In this document: one piece after another, positions 33,405 through 45,044 of the stretch
Layout of the letters: every line of letters starts with the position of its first letter
How positions within the stretch are numbered: position 1 is the stretch's first letter
Made by a program: the position numbers and the translations under genes
From: Ahaetulla prasina
Taxonomy: Eukaryota; Chordata; Lepidosauria; Squamata; Colubridae
Direction of reading: 5' to 3'
NCBI RefSeq assembly: GCF_028640845.1
Contig: NC_080540.1
Coordinates: 259,084,958-259,148,957 of the forward strand
Length of the DNA stretch: 64,000 bases
The notes under the pieces: generated by a model
What the model was told of the DNA's origin: nothing
Databases searched by the model: none
What the model saw: the letters and a program-made list of their open reading frames with translations, nothing else

Positions 33405-34392
33405 TATTCGATTTTTATACCGTCCTTCTCCCGAAGGACCTCAGGGCAGTGTACAGCCAAAATAAAACAAGCAATACAATATACAATTAAAACCCAATTT
33501 AAAAAACTTATTACACCATTGGCCTAAGACTTTAAAACATAAAAAACTAAGAACCCTTTAAAATTCATAATAAAAATTTAAAACCCAATAAAAATCCAAT
33601 AAAATTTAAGCCAGCCCCGCGCGAATAAATACATGTGTTTTCAATTCGCGGCGAAAGGTCCGAAGGTCAGGTATTTGGCATAATCCAGGGGGAAGTTCGT
33701 TCCAGAGGGTAGGAGCCCCCACAGAGAAGGATCTTCCCCTGGGGGCCGCCAGCCGACATTGTTTGGCGGACGGCACCCTGAGAAGTCCCTCTCTGTGTGA
33801 GCGTACGGGTTGGTGGGAGGCATGCGATAACAGTAGGCGGTCCCGTAAGTACCCAGGCCCTAAGCCATGGAGCACTTTAAAGGTAGTAACCAAAACCTTA
33901 AAGTGCACCCGAAAGATCACAGGTAGCCAGTGCAGTCTGCGCAGGAGTGGTGTTACATGGGAGCTATGTGAAGCTCCCTCTATCACCCGTGCAGCTGCGT
34001 TCTGGACTAACTGAAGCCTCTGGGTGCACCTCAAGGGGAGCCCCATGTAGAGAGCATTACAATAATCCAAGCGGGAGGTAACAATGGCATGAGTGACTGT
34101 GCACAAGGCATCCCGATCAAGGAAGGGGCGCAACTGACGAACCAGGCGAACCTGGTGAAAGGCCCTCCTGGAGACAGCTGTCAAATGGTCTTCAAACGAC
34201 AGCCTTTCATCCAGGAGAACACCCAAGTTGCACACCCTTTTCTTTGGGGCCAATAACTCGCCTCCAACAGTCAGCTGCGGCTGCAGCTGACTGAATCGGG
34301 GTGCCGGCATCCACAGCCACTCCGTCTTAGAGGGATTGAGCTTGAGCCTGTTCCTCCCCGTACGGCTTCCAAACACCGGGACAGCACTTCAA
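33403..34392 (-). pseudogene. L2-type LINE, C-terminal reverse transcriptase and 3' end
   Basis: A minus-strand frame 34376-33606 (256 residues) is open over the C-terminal half of the protein. It reads RLKLNPSKTEWLWMPAPRF, RVCNLGVLLDERLSFEDH, VTSRLDYCNALYMGLPL, LQLVQNAAARVIEGA, LHWLPVIF and LWNELPPGLCQIPDLRTFRR, to a natural stop. The catalytic YADD box is lost with the 5' truncation. The 3' end has the CCGAAGGA / GGGCGGT-type hairpin before the ATT tail. Confidence 0.92.
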
Positions 34393-34402
34393 CAGTTTCG
34401 TG

Positions 34403-34403
<1 letters not shown>

Positions 34404-34445
<42 letters not shown>
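34404..34445. repeat. (TTTA)n microsatellite
   Basis: About 10 TTTA units; tail of the next L2 fragment on the minus strand. Confidence 0.97.
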
Positions 34446-34695
34446 GATTTTTATACCACCCTTCTCCCGAAGGACTCAGGGCGGTGTAGAGCCAAAGTAT
34501 AAAAACAACACGATGTACAATTAAAACAAGAACTTAAAACAAACATAATCCATAATGGCCAAAATTAAGACAATCAAATTTAAAAACCCTTAAAATTTAT
34601 AAATAATAACCCCGATTAAAATTATTTAGAATTAATAGTTTAGAATTAAAAATTTAAGCCAGTCCCGCTTGAATAAACAAATGCGTTTTCAGCTT
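34446..34695 (-). mobile_element. L2-type LINE 3' end
   Basis: TTTTTATACCACCCTTCTCC, GAAGGACTCAGGGCGGTGTA and AAGCCAGTCCCGCTTGAATA, matching 51070-51270. Truncated before coding sequence, and abutted by the PLE on its right. Confidence 0.9.
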
Positions 34696-34960
34696 ATATA
34701 TGTTTTCGTAGGTTTTCACAGGTATAGGTATGTAGGTCTTGACATTTTCAGGTCTTTTCCTGTGTAAGGTTGAGAGTATCTTGGCAACGTTTTGACGAGG
34801 TCTCACTCATCATCTTCAGGCTGGTGTCTTCGGTTTCGTGCTTCTCGAGCAAAGAGTGGTCGGAGCTGCCGTCTCTCTATAAATACTGGTGGGGAGGTGG
34901 GGAGTGTTGCTGTGAGCAGGTTGGTTGGCTGTGTGGTTGCATCTTGATTGGTAGATGGAG
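34696..34960 (-). repeat. PLE B 3' terminal repeat (left copy)
   Basis: GTTTTCGTAGGTTTTCACAG, GTATGTAGGTCTTGACATTT ... CTCTCTATAAATACTGGTGG ... GTGGTTGCATCTTGATTGGT. It recurs in the same orientation at 37615-37875 with a small number of changes. Together these form the direct terminal repeats (pLTRs) typical of Penelope-like elements. Confidence 0.88.
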
Positions 34961-35660
34961 TGGGTGTTTGCAGATTGGTCGAAGTGGGGACTGTTGCTGT
35001 GAGCGGGTTGGTTGGCTCTGTGGTTGTATCCTGATTGGTAGATGGAGTGGGTGTTTGCAGATTGGTCGGCTGTTTCATAGCATCCTGTGTGCATGTGGTC
35101 CTGGTCTTTTGTTCCTGAGCTTTGGTGTTGTGGCCTCTGAAGTTCTGTGATGTGATGTCTTGAGGTGATGGCTGTGATGCAGCATCCTGGGCCCTGGTTT
35201 GGCTCTGAGTCCGAGGTCTTGTCACGTGTTCCTGGTGTGTGTCAGTCTGCTTTGTGCGGGGATCAGAGAGGGGCGCAGCAGCCAGTGGTGTCAGCTTGGT
35301 CTGGCTTCTGGATGGTGGTTGTGTTTCATCTGTGAGATGGGTTTGGGTTTGAATCTGGTGAGGATGATTGGTGGCAACGTTGTGTGTTGTCCTGAGTCCG
35401 GGGTCAATTTTTGTGGCAGGGACTCCAGATGTCTGGTAGGTGTGAGGTGTCATCCCGTTTGTTCATATTGTAGGGGTGTTTCTCTATTTCAATGGCTTCC
35501 ATAATTCTTCTTCTTTTTTTCTTCTTTTCTGACTGTGTTTTTGTGTTCTGCGATGCGTGCATTTATTCTCCTATTAGTTTGTCCAATGTATGTGGCTGGA
35601 AAGATTTTGCATAGTATTTCATAGACTCCTTGGTTTTCTAGATGGATCTTGTCTTTGGGG
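34803..35660 (-). pseudogene. PLE B, GIY-YIG endonuclease and Thr/Pro/Gln-rich tail (frame broken)
   Basis: On the minus strand 35650-35540 reads GVYEI-C-x2-F-x3-YIGQTNRRIN, the nuclease core, with one Cys of the usual CxxC changed to Phe. Sequence equivalent to 38200-38300 of copy C is deleted just downstream, near 35515, where poly-Lys coding appears, so the frame shifts. The tail continues as a 216-residue frame (35453-34803) rich in Thr, Gln and Pro. The minus-strand neighbour upstream is the reverse transcriptase. Confidence 0.82.
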
Positions 35661-36037
35661 TTTCTTAAGATGTTGGCTATTTTTTGGTTTGTGCAGAAGG
35701 CTGTCTTGATGTTGTGTTTGTGGAGAATTTTGCTGATTTTATCTGTGGTGCCTTTGATGTACAGGAGGAGGGCGATGCCGTTGTCTTGTTCTGTGTCTTG
35801 GTTCTTGGGCGGTGTCTTCCTTTGGATTAGGCTAGTAATTGTGTTTCTTTGGTATCCATTGGATATTAATACATTTGTGAGAGTGTGTAATTCAGTTTTC
35901 AGTTGGTCTTTGTCAGATAGGCGTTTGGTCCTGGAGATGAGAGTCTTGGCTACGGAGCTGATCTGTGCAGGGTGGTGATGTGATTGTGCGTTTAAGTAGA
36001 GGTTGGTGTGTGTTTTTTTTATGGTAGATGGTGTGTC

Positions 36038-36961
36038 CTAGGGAGCCATTGGGTTTTTTGTAGATAGGACATCCAGAAAGGGGAGTTGGTTGTTAGCTTC
36101 TATTTCCATAGTGAATTGTATTTTGGGGTGTAGACTGTTGAGATGTGTGAGGAAGTTGTCCAGTTTTTCCTTGCCATGTGGCCAAATTACGAAAGTGTCA
36201 TCTACGTATCTAAGCCAGAGTTTGGGTTTGAGTTCAGATTTATCTAAAGCATTGGTTTCAAAGTATTCCATGTATAGGTTTGCAATGACAGGTGAGAGGG
36301 GTGATCCCATGGGTGCTCCTTCTATCTGTTTGTATCTTTGTCAATTATGGATGAAGTATGTGTTGGTTAGGCAGTGGTTGGTTAGATTTAGGATGTGTTT
36401 GGGGGGGCTGTATTTGTTTTGGATAGCTGTAAAGGCTTCTTTAATAGGCACTTTGGTGAAAAGGGATATGACATCGAAGCTCACAAGTAAGTCGCTGGGT
36501 TGTAGGTTTTGTTTCTTTATTGTTTCTATGAAGTGGAATGAGTTTTGTACGTGTGAGGTGATGGATTCTGCATAGAGCTGAAATTGTTTAGCAAGGAATT
36601 TGGCGAGATTTTGTAGAGGTGAGCCTGTGGAGCTGACTATGGGCCTGAGTGGTATTCCTTCTTTGTGTATCTTGGGGAGACCATAAAGCTTGGGGCAACT
36701 GGATGATTTCTCTCTGGGGGTGATTCCTTGCTGGATCTGTTCACTGATGATGGAGGCTTTTATTTTGGATTTGGTGGTTTTTTCCAGGTAGGTGATGGTT
36801 AGAGGTTTGTAAGCAGGGTCTTGGAGAAAGTTGGATAGTTTGGATTGGTAGTCAGATGTGTTCGTCACCACTGTGTCGTTGCCTTTGTCTGCTGGGAGAA
36901 TGATTCTGTTATTGTCTTTCTTCAAGTTGGTGAGTGCTTTTTGTACTTCTTTGTGTAAGTT
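36038..36961 (-). pseudogene. PLE B reverse transcriptase, one in-frame stop
   Basis: Penelope-type reverse transcriptase on the minus strand. The frame 36925-36341 contains RIILPADKGNDTVV, PKLYGLPKIHKEGIPLRPI and LLVSFDVISLFTKVP (first catalytic Asp). After a stop at about 36341 the same frame continues (36310-36038) with GSPLSPVIANLYME, LRYVDDTFVIWPHG (catalytic YVDD) and LPFLDVL. The LPKIHK block and YVDD with this spacing are diagnostic for PLEs. Apart from the stop the core is close to intact, but this copy should be inactive. Confidence 0.92.
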
Positions 36962-36989
36962 GCTTCTGGGTGGGTTGCTGGAGCAGAGA

Positions 36990-37600
36990 CGTTGGTGACT
37001 TCAAGTCTGATTTTATTGGCTTCATCTGGGTTGATTTCGGTTAGACTAGCTTCAACTCCGCATATGATGTTTTCAGTCGAGATGTGTTTGGGGGTGACTG
37101 CAAAGTTGAATCCTTTGGAGAGAACATTGGTTTCTGCTATGGTGAGGGTCCTTCTGATATGTTGTGTACTGTTTGTTTCATGAGTTGCTGTGGAGGGGGG
37201 TGGGCTTCTGGTGTTTTTCTAGTCTGTGGATTTTGTTGGTGTACGTGTCCGTCTTGTGGGAGGTTTCTGTTTCGGCTCTCCAGATGGCTGGTTGTTTAGA
37301 TTTGTCCCAAAGTGCTGGGTGGATTTTGTTGCTGAGTTTGAGGTGCAGAGTGAGTAGGTCCTTGTTGGTTTGGTCTAGTAGGAATCTTTTTCTGTGGAGT
37401 TCGTTTCTGATCAGGGCTAATTCTGTTCTTTTCAGGATCCTTTTGGTGGCTGGGGTTTTGGAATGGAATTTTAGTTGGAAGGATGTGGGGATCACATTCT
37501 TGTCTCAGCAGTTGCGTAGGAATGTGAGGTCGCATAGGATGGTAGCTCTTTGGACTTCGAGTTTTTCATAGGTCCTGGTCAGTCGGAAGGTTTCCTCCCT
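36990..37600 (-). pseudogene. PLE B N-terminal region
   Basis: The minus-strand frame 37495-37178 (MIPTSFQLKFHSKTPATKR onward, basic, ending HSNS) is in the same phase as the reverse transcriptase but is separated from it by stops. It probably corresponds to the poorly conserved N-terminal part of the PLE protein. Confidence 0.65.
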
Positions 37601-37614
37601 GTAGAGGTGGATAT

Positions 37615-37875
37615 TTGTTTTCATAGGTTTTCACGGGTATAAGTATGTAGGTCTTTGCATTTTCTGGTCTTTTCCCGTGTAAGGTTGAGAGTATCTTGGT
37701 GATGTTTCAACAAGGTCTTACTCATCATCTTCAGGCTGGTGTCTTCAGCTTCGTGCTTCTCGAGCAAAGAGTGGTCGGAGCTGCCGTCTCTCTATAAATA
37801 CTGGTGGGAAGATGGGGAGTGTTACTGTGAGCGGGTTGGTTGGCTGTGTGGTTGCATCTTGATTGGTAGATCAAA
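37615..37875 (-). repeat. PLE B upstream terminal repeat (right copy, pLTR)
   Basis: A direct repeat of 34696-34960: GTTTTCATAGGTTTTCACGG, AAGTATGTAGGTCTTTGCAT, GCCGTCTCTCTATAAATACT and GCATCTTGATTGGTAGAT, where it stops abruptly at the join with PLE C. Its position 5' of the ORF matches the duplicated terminus of full-length PLEs, where the promoter is expected. Confidence 0.88.
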
Positions 37876-39012
37876 GAAACACAATTACCAGCCTAATCCA
37901 AAGGGAGACACCGCCCAAGAACCAAGACACAGTACAAGACAACGGCAGCGCCCTCCTCCCATACATCAAAGGCACCACAGATAAAATCAGCAAAATTCTC
38001 CACAAACACAACATCAAGACAGCCTTCTGCACAGACCAAAAAATAGCCAACATCTTAAAAAACCCCAAAGTCAAGATCCATCTAGAAAACCAAGGAGTCT
38101 ATGAAATACCATGCAAAATCTGTCCAGCCACATATATTGGACAAATTTATTGGAGAATAAATTCATCCCAGAACACAGAAATGCAGTGAGAAAAGAAGAA
38201 AAAACCTCCTCCCTTTTCCAGCACCTTAAAACCACAGGACACAAAATTGATTCTGAAGGACCCAAATTAATCTCCAAAACTGAACACTATAACAAGAGAA
38301 TAATTATGGAAGCCATTGAAATAGAGAAACACTCCACAATATGAACAAACAGGACAACGCCTCCCGCCTATCAACATCTGGAAACCAGTCTTGCTCAAAA
38401 AACGAGTCCCAGCCATGAAAATTGACCCCGGACCCAGGACAACACACAACGCCACCACCAATCATCCTCACCAGATTCAAACCTAAACCCATCCCACAGA
38501 CGAAACACAACCACCATCCAGAAGCCAGAACATGCTGACACCACTGGCTGCTGCGCCCCCCCTCTGATCCCCACACAAAGCAGGCTGACACACACCAGGA
38601 ACACATGACAGGACCTCGGACTCGGAGCCAAACCAGGGCCCAGGATGCTGCATCACAGCCATCTGCTCAAGACATCACATCACAGAACTTCAGAGGCCAC
38701 AACACCAAAGCTCAGGAACAAAAGACCAGGACCACACCCACATAGGATGCTACGAAACAGCCGACCAATCTGCAAACACCCATTCCATCTACCAATCAAG
38801 ATGCAACCACACAGCCAACCAACCCACTCACAGCAACACTCCCCACCCCCACCAGTATTTATAGAGAGACGGCAGCTCCAACCACACTTTTCTCGCGCAA
38901 GCACGAAGCTGAAAGCACCAGCCTGAAGATGATGAGTGAGACCTCGTCAAAATGTTGCCAAGATACTCTGAATCTTACACAGGAAAAGACCCGAATATGC
39001 CAAGACCTACAC
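37876..39012 (+). pseudogene. PLE C, 5'-truncated copy with GIY-YIG domain, head-to-head with PLE B
   Basis: Plus strand, starting CAAAGAAACACAATTACCAG inside the post-RT region. The frame 37863-38189 runs through ALLPYIKGTTDKISKILHKH to the nuclease core GVYEIPCKICPATYIGQ, then breaks by a small deletion. EEKTSSLFQHLKTTGHKID continues in another frame (38111-38344). The 3' part has the Thr/Pro/Gln tail and the terminus GACCCGAATATGCCAAGACC. No reverse transcriptase. Confidence 0.88.
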
Positions 39013-39070
39013 ACATACATACACACATACATATACATATATACATACATAGACACACACACACATATAT
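39011..39070. repeat. (CA)n/(ACAT)n tract at PLE end
   Basis: CACACATACATACACACATA ... ACACACACACATATATAT, directly following the PLE terminus. Confidence 0.93.
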
Positions 39071-39109
39071 ATCCTTTACAAACTATCTTTTCTTTCTACC
39101 ATGTCAGTC

Positions 39110-40330
39110 GCTTCATATATTGTTTTTTTCTCTTTACATTTTTTATGTCTCATTTGAAGTGTCCCATCAGCTCTAGACAACCACAACTTTTTAAAATCTT
39201 CCCATTTGTCTTTATCTCTTCATTTTCTTTCTTTGATAGTTTTGATCTAAGATGGATTTGATCTTCAGTCATTCTATCTAATCCAACCACTTCAACTGGT
39301 ATGCATAAAGCCCCACTTGACAAATATTGTTTATTGTCACCTCTCATGCCCTTTCCATCAGATTTCTGTCACACACTTTCCCAACCTACTGTGATCTATA
39401 CATACTGCAACCTACTGTGATCTATACATACTGTTTTTATTAAAGACATTTTTAACAAAGTAAAAGTCACAAGAGAAAATAAAGAGAATAAAGAAAAGTA
39501 GTGAACAGTAAAAACATAATAAATAGAAATAGGGAGGAAACATTATGAAAAAGTAGCTTCTAAACTTCTTGATAACATAGATACATTTAGATTTTAACCT
39601 CTCTAAGCTTATATCACCATTTCCTTCTTTCTCTAAGTTGCAATTTCTACAAACCCATAAATCACAAGTTCTTTTTTCCTCTTTTTCCAGTAAAAAGTTA
39701 ATAAGGCTTTCCAGTCAGTAGTAGTTGTTGATTTTTTCTAATCAAACCAGTTAAATTGCCATCTCAGCTAGTTCTGTAATCTTTGCCAATCATTTCTCCA
39801 TTGGAGGTATTTTTGACTCTTAATTTTTGCGCATATGGTAGTCTTGCAGCAGGAAACGTAACAAAATAACCTTCCATGGCTCTTTTCTAATTGACTATCC
39901 ATTAATCCCAACAAGAAACATTTTTAATTGTTCATATAATTGTGTATATTTCAACCCCAAATTTTTTGGGTTTTGCACAAATCCAGCAAACTTTTTATGT
40001 TGTCTACAATACAAATTGAAGTACCTTTATTCTTCCTAGACAATTTTTCTGTAGTTATTTTAGCAACCTACTGCAATCTCTATTCATTTTTACTACCTTT
40101 ATTTTGTATAGGAGATAATTGTCACACAAGAATGTTAAATAAATCACACAGCCACTTCATAAGAAAAGTGTGTCCATATTTTTTTCCCATTGTACTGTCT
40201 ACTCCTATATCCTACCATTTTTCAACATTGTCAACATTTATGGCTTCCTTTTCACTGTTCTGTTTTTGATCACTAACATTTATATTATTTGTTTCATTTC
40301 TAATCTTTGACATATCATTTGGTCTGTTTT
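39110..40330 (-). pseudogene. L1-type LINE, C-terminal ORF2 and 3' end (decayed)
   Basis: Minus-strand translation of 40000-39750 gives YTQLYEQLKMFLVGI followed by CCKTTICAKIKSQKYLQWRN. This matches the order of an L1 ORF2 C-terminus: a hydrophobic 'FLLGI' block, then an 'AAR..IA..WK' block and 'P....W'. Multiple stops break the frame. The T-rich stretch to the left would be the 3' untranslated region. Based on remembered motif order only. Confidence 0.55.
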
Positions 40331-42530
40331 ATTAATTCCATTCATTTAGCCTTTTTCTGTTGTACGCAATTTGTTTATCCAGCGGGTTGGTTGGTTGGAT
40401 AAATATACACAGTTGTGTATATTCTTTGTTAAAACAATGGTGTGTTTTTCAATATTATTTAAATTATCTTAAAATATAATAATATTTAAGTTATCTTATT
40501 TATCAAGTTCACTATAATTAGAGAGATACATATTCCAAAAATGTGCTAGAAAGTGAATTTAACACTGACAGATTATCTCAACATTAAGAAATCAAGAGCA
40601 ATCACAACTTATCCAAATTTAGTAACACTTTCAGAAATTACAAACATGAAGGAGGTCTTTCACATCTACTGAGATAATATAGTACATCATCCACCAGGCT
40701 GTATAAAAAGATGCCAAAACCCACATCTGAAATTGTTTCTCTTTCCCTTACCGGACTAAGACATAAATACTCGTGTGCAGTATTACTAAATCTGTCTAGT
40801 AACTTGGAAAGCAGAACATTAATCTGGTAATATAGAAACTCTTCCATGAGCCAGACAAAAATTTATCTAAATTGGTACAGGTATAGGAAAAATGTCTTCC
40901 AAGCAAACCTGCCACATACAAGAAGATTGTGGAGGACGCATTGCTTTAGCTCCAATGAAATCCTCTCAAAGCTGAACAAGGTCAAGAGCACCTCCAAAAT
41001 TTTAAGTACGTGGCAATACATGTATTCCAATACAGTTGTTTCAATAGCAGTACAGGGAGATCTGATTGTGCAGGGTGATAATGAGCTTCACCTTTTCTAT
41101 TCATCCTGATTAGCTCCCTCCCTATCTAATGCTGCTATTTATTCAAAAGCCCCACCATTATTCACCTTTTAACAAATGCAGCAACAATATTCTATATGCA
41201 TGTATGAAATATCAAATGCATTTCTCAAATCTGTTTGTCTCATTTCCTCCTAGAATTCCAACATGATAAGGATTTTATGGAAGGTTGGGATATTTTCATT
41301 ATCAGCAGTTTTTTGTTTAAAGAATGGTTAAGGAACAAAGGTTTGGGATTTTGAAGCATTCCCTCCACCCCACCCTACCCCCGCCGCCACCCCATTCCAA
41401 TTCTATGTTGTTCACGATGGTCTCAGTTTAATCTTCTTCTTCTTGATTTGAGTAACAATAATTTCTAATGGCTATAGTATATCCACTAGACAGCTAGTTT
41501 TCTTTACACTTAACAAAGGTGCATTTCCTTTGCTAAAGTAATATGTGTCATGCACAACTTTTCTATTTTGGCAACTCAAATGCATTTAGAACAAATGTGT
41601 GAAAGAATCACAAACACATTCCACTTGACATTCTCTCTCACATGCACTTATATCTCACAAGCACAACCAAACCCTGAAATGCATCCTTGGTTGGGGAGGG
41701 GAGAAGGATTGCCTTGCCTCTTTTATAAGCAGAGAAACAAAGAAGACAGATTTACATCGAGGCAGAATTGCAAAGTGTGGGAAAAACATTAATGAAGATT
41801 CAAGAAGAGTGAAAGGAAAAAACAGTGAGATGACAAGTCTTTTCTATTTAATTAAGTGCATCATCTGGGATCACAGCGGGAAATACCCTCCTACGTGTTT
41901 ATGTTTAATTCATATCTCAGACTTCAAGATTAGAGCAACAGAATAAGCAAATCTGTGTGACATCCAGGCTTCAGGTGCAAGTTACAAGAACAGAAGCACC
42001 AAAGTGAAGGCAATGAAGCATTCCACGTACCTCACAAAATCCATGAATGTTTTCATTGGAAGCGCAACTGACTGGATGAGCAGAAAAGCAGGATTACAAT
42101 TTTTGCTGTTATGAAAGAATAATGGTCCTGTGATTTTGGGGGGCAATCTTCTTTTGACTCCTCATACTATAACTATCTATAAAGCCCATTCGCTGGGCCA
42201 GTTCTTTCCAATATTGATGTTGTACTGTTGGGGAATCTTATCCATTGTGCTAGCCACAAAGACAGCTTGCTCTATAATATATTTTGAAGTTTGGAAAAAC
42301 AATCTTTTGAGTCTTATAAAATTTTGAATTTTAGTCTAGTTTCCCCCCCCCCCTGTACTGTATATAAATGCATTAACGTTCTTTGTCATTCTTGTACATT
42401 TTTTCTGGAATTGGAATTGAAATTGGCACCATTTGAAACAAATAGTTTATCATGGGTAACACATTCATCACATTGAGTCATAGTTAGTTGATCCTAACTA
42501 AGAAATCTTTATGTTTTTCCACTTTTCAAG
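40331..42530. other. Long unassigned block
   Basis: No gene or named repeat in 2.2 kb. Frames at 40846-41109, 41550-41792 and 42130-42327 have no recognisable motif. A C-rich patch lies at 41370-41395 and a poly-C run at 42340. Confidence 0.5.
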
Positions 42531-42534
42531 ATTG

Positions 42535-42755
42535 CTTTTGACTAGTTTCCATGGCAACTGGCATGTATTTATGATGGTTGCAGTGTCCCAGGAATACCTG
42601 ATGACCTTGACAAGCAAAGTCAATGGGGAAGCCAGATTCACTTAACAACCGCGTTACTAACTTAACAACTGTGGCAAGGAAGGTAAATAACATAGGGCAA
42701 AATTCACTTAACAATTGCCCTGCTTAGCAATGGAAATTTTGGGTTCAATTGTAGT
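42535..42755 (-). mobile_element. MITE-like repeat, second copy
   Basis: GACCTTGACAAGCAAAGTCA, GGGAAGCCAGATTCACTTAA, TAACTTAACAACTGTGGCAA and TTCACTTAACAATTGCCCTG. Same family as 1926-2254 and 58965-59292, truncated at its right end in a TTATAA-rich run. Confidence 0.72.
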
Positions 42756-42824
42756 TATAATTATAATATAAAATTATAAACTTTATAATTTATAATTATA
42801 AAGTTATAATTTATAGTTATAAAA

Positions 42825-43206
42825 AGAGAGGGACTCCTCAGGGTGCCGTCAGCGAGGCAATGTCGTCTGGCGACACCCAAGGGAAGGGCCTTCTCTGTGG
42901 GGGCTCCCACCCTCTGGAACGAGCTACCCCCAGGACTTCGTCAGCTTCCAGACCTTCGGACCTTCCGCCGCGAGCTTAAAACATACTTATTTATTTGCGC
43001 AGGACTGAGTTAGATTTTAAATTTACGGGTTTTAAATTGGGTTTTATTTTTATATTTTTTTAGTTATTGGGCTTTTAGAATAAGTTTTTTAATATTGTTT
43101 TTATGCTGTATTTATGTGTTTTAAGTGCCTGTTAACCGCCCTGAGTCCTTCGGGAGATAGGGCGGTATACAAATATGATTAAATAAATAAATAAATAAAT
43201 AAATAA
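42825..43206 (+). mobile_element. L2-type LINE 3' end with (AAAT)n tail
   Basis: Starts GAGAGGGACTCCTCAGGGTG (RGTPQG-like end of coding), then CTCTGGAACGAGCTACCCCC (LWNELPP), CTTCCGCCGCGAGCTTAAAA, the CCGCCCTGAGTCCTTCGGGA ... AGGGCGGTAT hairpin and AAAT units. 5' truncated. Confidence 0.92.
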
Positions 43207-43404
43207 GAGACTGTATTTTTATGTGAAATAAAATATAGTATTTTTACAACCAACAGTTTCTGAATGAGTCCAAGGATTGCTAAACTTGGTCCTGATGAGT
43301 TTGTATAACAGCACAAAGAATGTGGAGGCTCAGTTTACCAGCCCACAGTGGGACAAACATTGCACATTATGAAGAGGAAGAGATGTCCTATAGCATGTAC
43401 ACAT

Positions 43405-43598
43405 CAGTGGTGGGATTCTACCAGTTCTACTCAGTTCAGGCGAACTAGTACCAGTGGCGTGGGAGGCTCTGCCCACCTGCCTGGACATCATAATGGATGC
43501 TCTATGCATGCACAGAAGGCTCTGCGCATGTACAGAGGTGGCGTACGGGAGGTCTCACATTTCCAGCCGGTAGCGAAGGTAAGTGAATACCATTACTG
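43405..43598. mobile_element. hAT-type MITE (short form)
   Basis: CAGTGGTGGGATTCTACC and AAGTGAATACCATTACTG termini, with GCATGCACAGAAGGCTCTGC inside. Flanked by GTACACAT / GTGCACAT (43397-43404, 43599-43606; 7 of 8). Confidence 0.9.
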
Positions 43599-43606
43599 GT
43601 GCACAT

Positions 43607-44397
43607 CCCACCATCTCCTATTTTTGCTTGTGATATTAAAATAGTTTGGCTTTTAAAACAAAAGGTAGAACACAATGGCTGCTGTGGGAAAAGGCTGCAT
43701 AATAAACAGGAATTTGCATTTTTCCTCAAAACTTAAAAAAAATATTGGGACCCCTAAGAAGTTTGATCTAAAGCAAAGATTATTTTGCTTCTGTTTTTAT
43801 AGAAAACAATAAAATAATCTAGCCAGCAACACCACATTGGGATTTCTGCTTTTAAATTGTTTTATGTATAAATTATAGAATTGTATTTAAATCAGCCTTT
43901 ATTCCTACTTTCAGCTGTGTTCATAACTTGGTTAGAGTACAAGGAATCCAAACTATATTTATAGTAGACAAGCACCACTTTGTGATCCGGTCTCTATATT
44001 TTATTTCTTATGCATTGTTCTTTTTAACAAAATGGTATTTTTCTCCTTCAGAACTAAATATTTGTATTTTGGTTATTAAAAGGTTTTAAAAGTTTAAATC
44101 TTTATGGTTCGCCTCTTCCTTTTTTAAGTAAAATTGATTTTGGTTTACTTCCCAAGGCATTGGCGGCGGCGGCGGGGGTGGGGAGGTGGTAGGAAGAATT
44201 GAAATCTTTAGTTGCTTGCTTTATACTATATTGTTAGGAGTTACACTTTTGAAATTATATCCCTGTTTTTTTAATGTTTATTTCTTAAAAATACTGGGTT
44301 TATGATAACTACTATGTGAGGCATTTCCTATAAGAGGAGGCAGCAGAAACTGCCAAGTTGCTTTTCCGAAGCAGGAAATAGGACCAGGGTTTGTTGT
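43607..44397. other. Unassigned DNA
   Basis: No gene. A GGC-rich patch lies at 44161-44185. Confidence 0.5.
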
Positions 44398-44622
44398 TGT
44401 TGTTGGTTGCAAATTCATAATCCAACCCATCATGACCCCATGGACAACGTTCCTCCAGGCCTTCCTGTCTTCTACCATCCTCTGGAGTCCATTTAAGCTC
44501 ACGCCTATTGCTTCAGTGACTCCATCCAGCCACCTCATTCTCTGTCGTCCCCTTCTTCTTTTGCTCTCAATCGTTCCCAGCATTAGGCTCTTTTCCAGTG
44601 ACTCCTTCCTTATCATTAGGTG
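44398..44622 (-). pseudogene. BovB/RTE LINE, C-terminal coding end
   Basis: The minus-strand frame 44616-44278 reads LEKSLMLGTIESKRRRGRQR and MRWLDGVTEAIGVSLNGLQ, then DRKAWRNVVHGV, the C-terminal block of BovB (RTE clade). In those proteins it follows the reverse transcriptase thumb. The copy ends in a CAA-rich tail (44392-44410). BovB is shared by squamates and ruminants through horizontal transfer. The fragment is 5' truncated. Confidence 0.92.
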
Positions 44623-44847
44623 GCCAAAGTATTATGTGCTATTTTATAATAGCAGAGTACAAGCTAAAAACATTGCTAGAATTTTGTGTTGTCAAAGCCA
44701 AAAACTTCTGTATCTGGCCTGAAACATATTAAGATGATAAGTGATTTACTGAATATTATGGATGTAAAAAAAACTCTGGTATGGATTTTTTTTTTTAGAA
44801 AACAAAATAATAATCCATCATTATAATCCATCATTATGTGTTCCGAT

Positions 44848-45044
44848 CAGTAGTGGGTTTCAATTTTGGTCGCTACCGGTTTGCTCACTGGTGCGTGCAC
44901 GCTCATGCACACATGTGATGCTTCTGCGCATGCACAGAAGCTTCTACACATGTGCAGAGATGTCCAGGCAGGTGGGTGAAGCCTCCTGCTGCCACTGCTA
45001 CCGATTTTCCCAATCCGGGGTGAACCGGTAGCAACCCACCACTG
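44848..45044. mobile_element. hAT-type MITE (short form)
   Basis: CAGTAGTGGGTTTCAATTTT at the left, GAACCGGTAGCAACCCACCA CTG at the right, and GCGCATGCACAGAAGCTTCT inside. Flanks GTTCCGAT / (G)TTCTGAT fit a 7-8 bp duplication. Confidence 0.9.

Noticed and set aside
33120..33527. Long poly-Ile and poly-Leu frames
   Set aside because: They are translation of a trinucleotide microsatellite.
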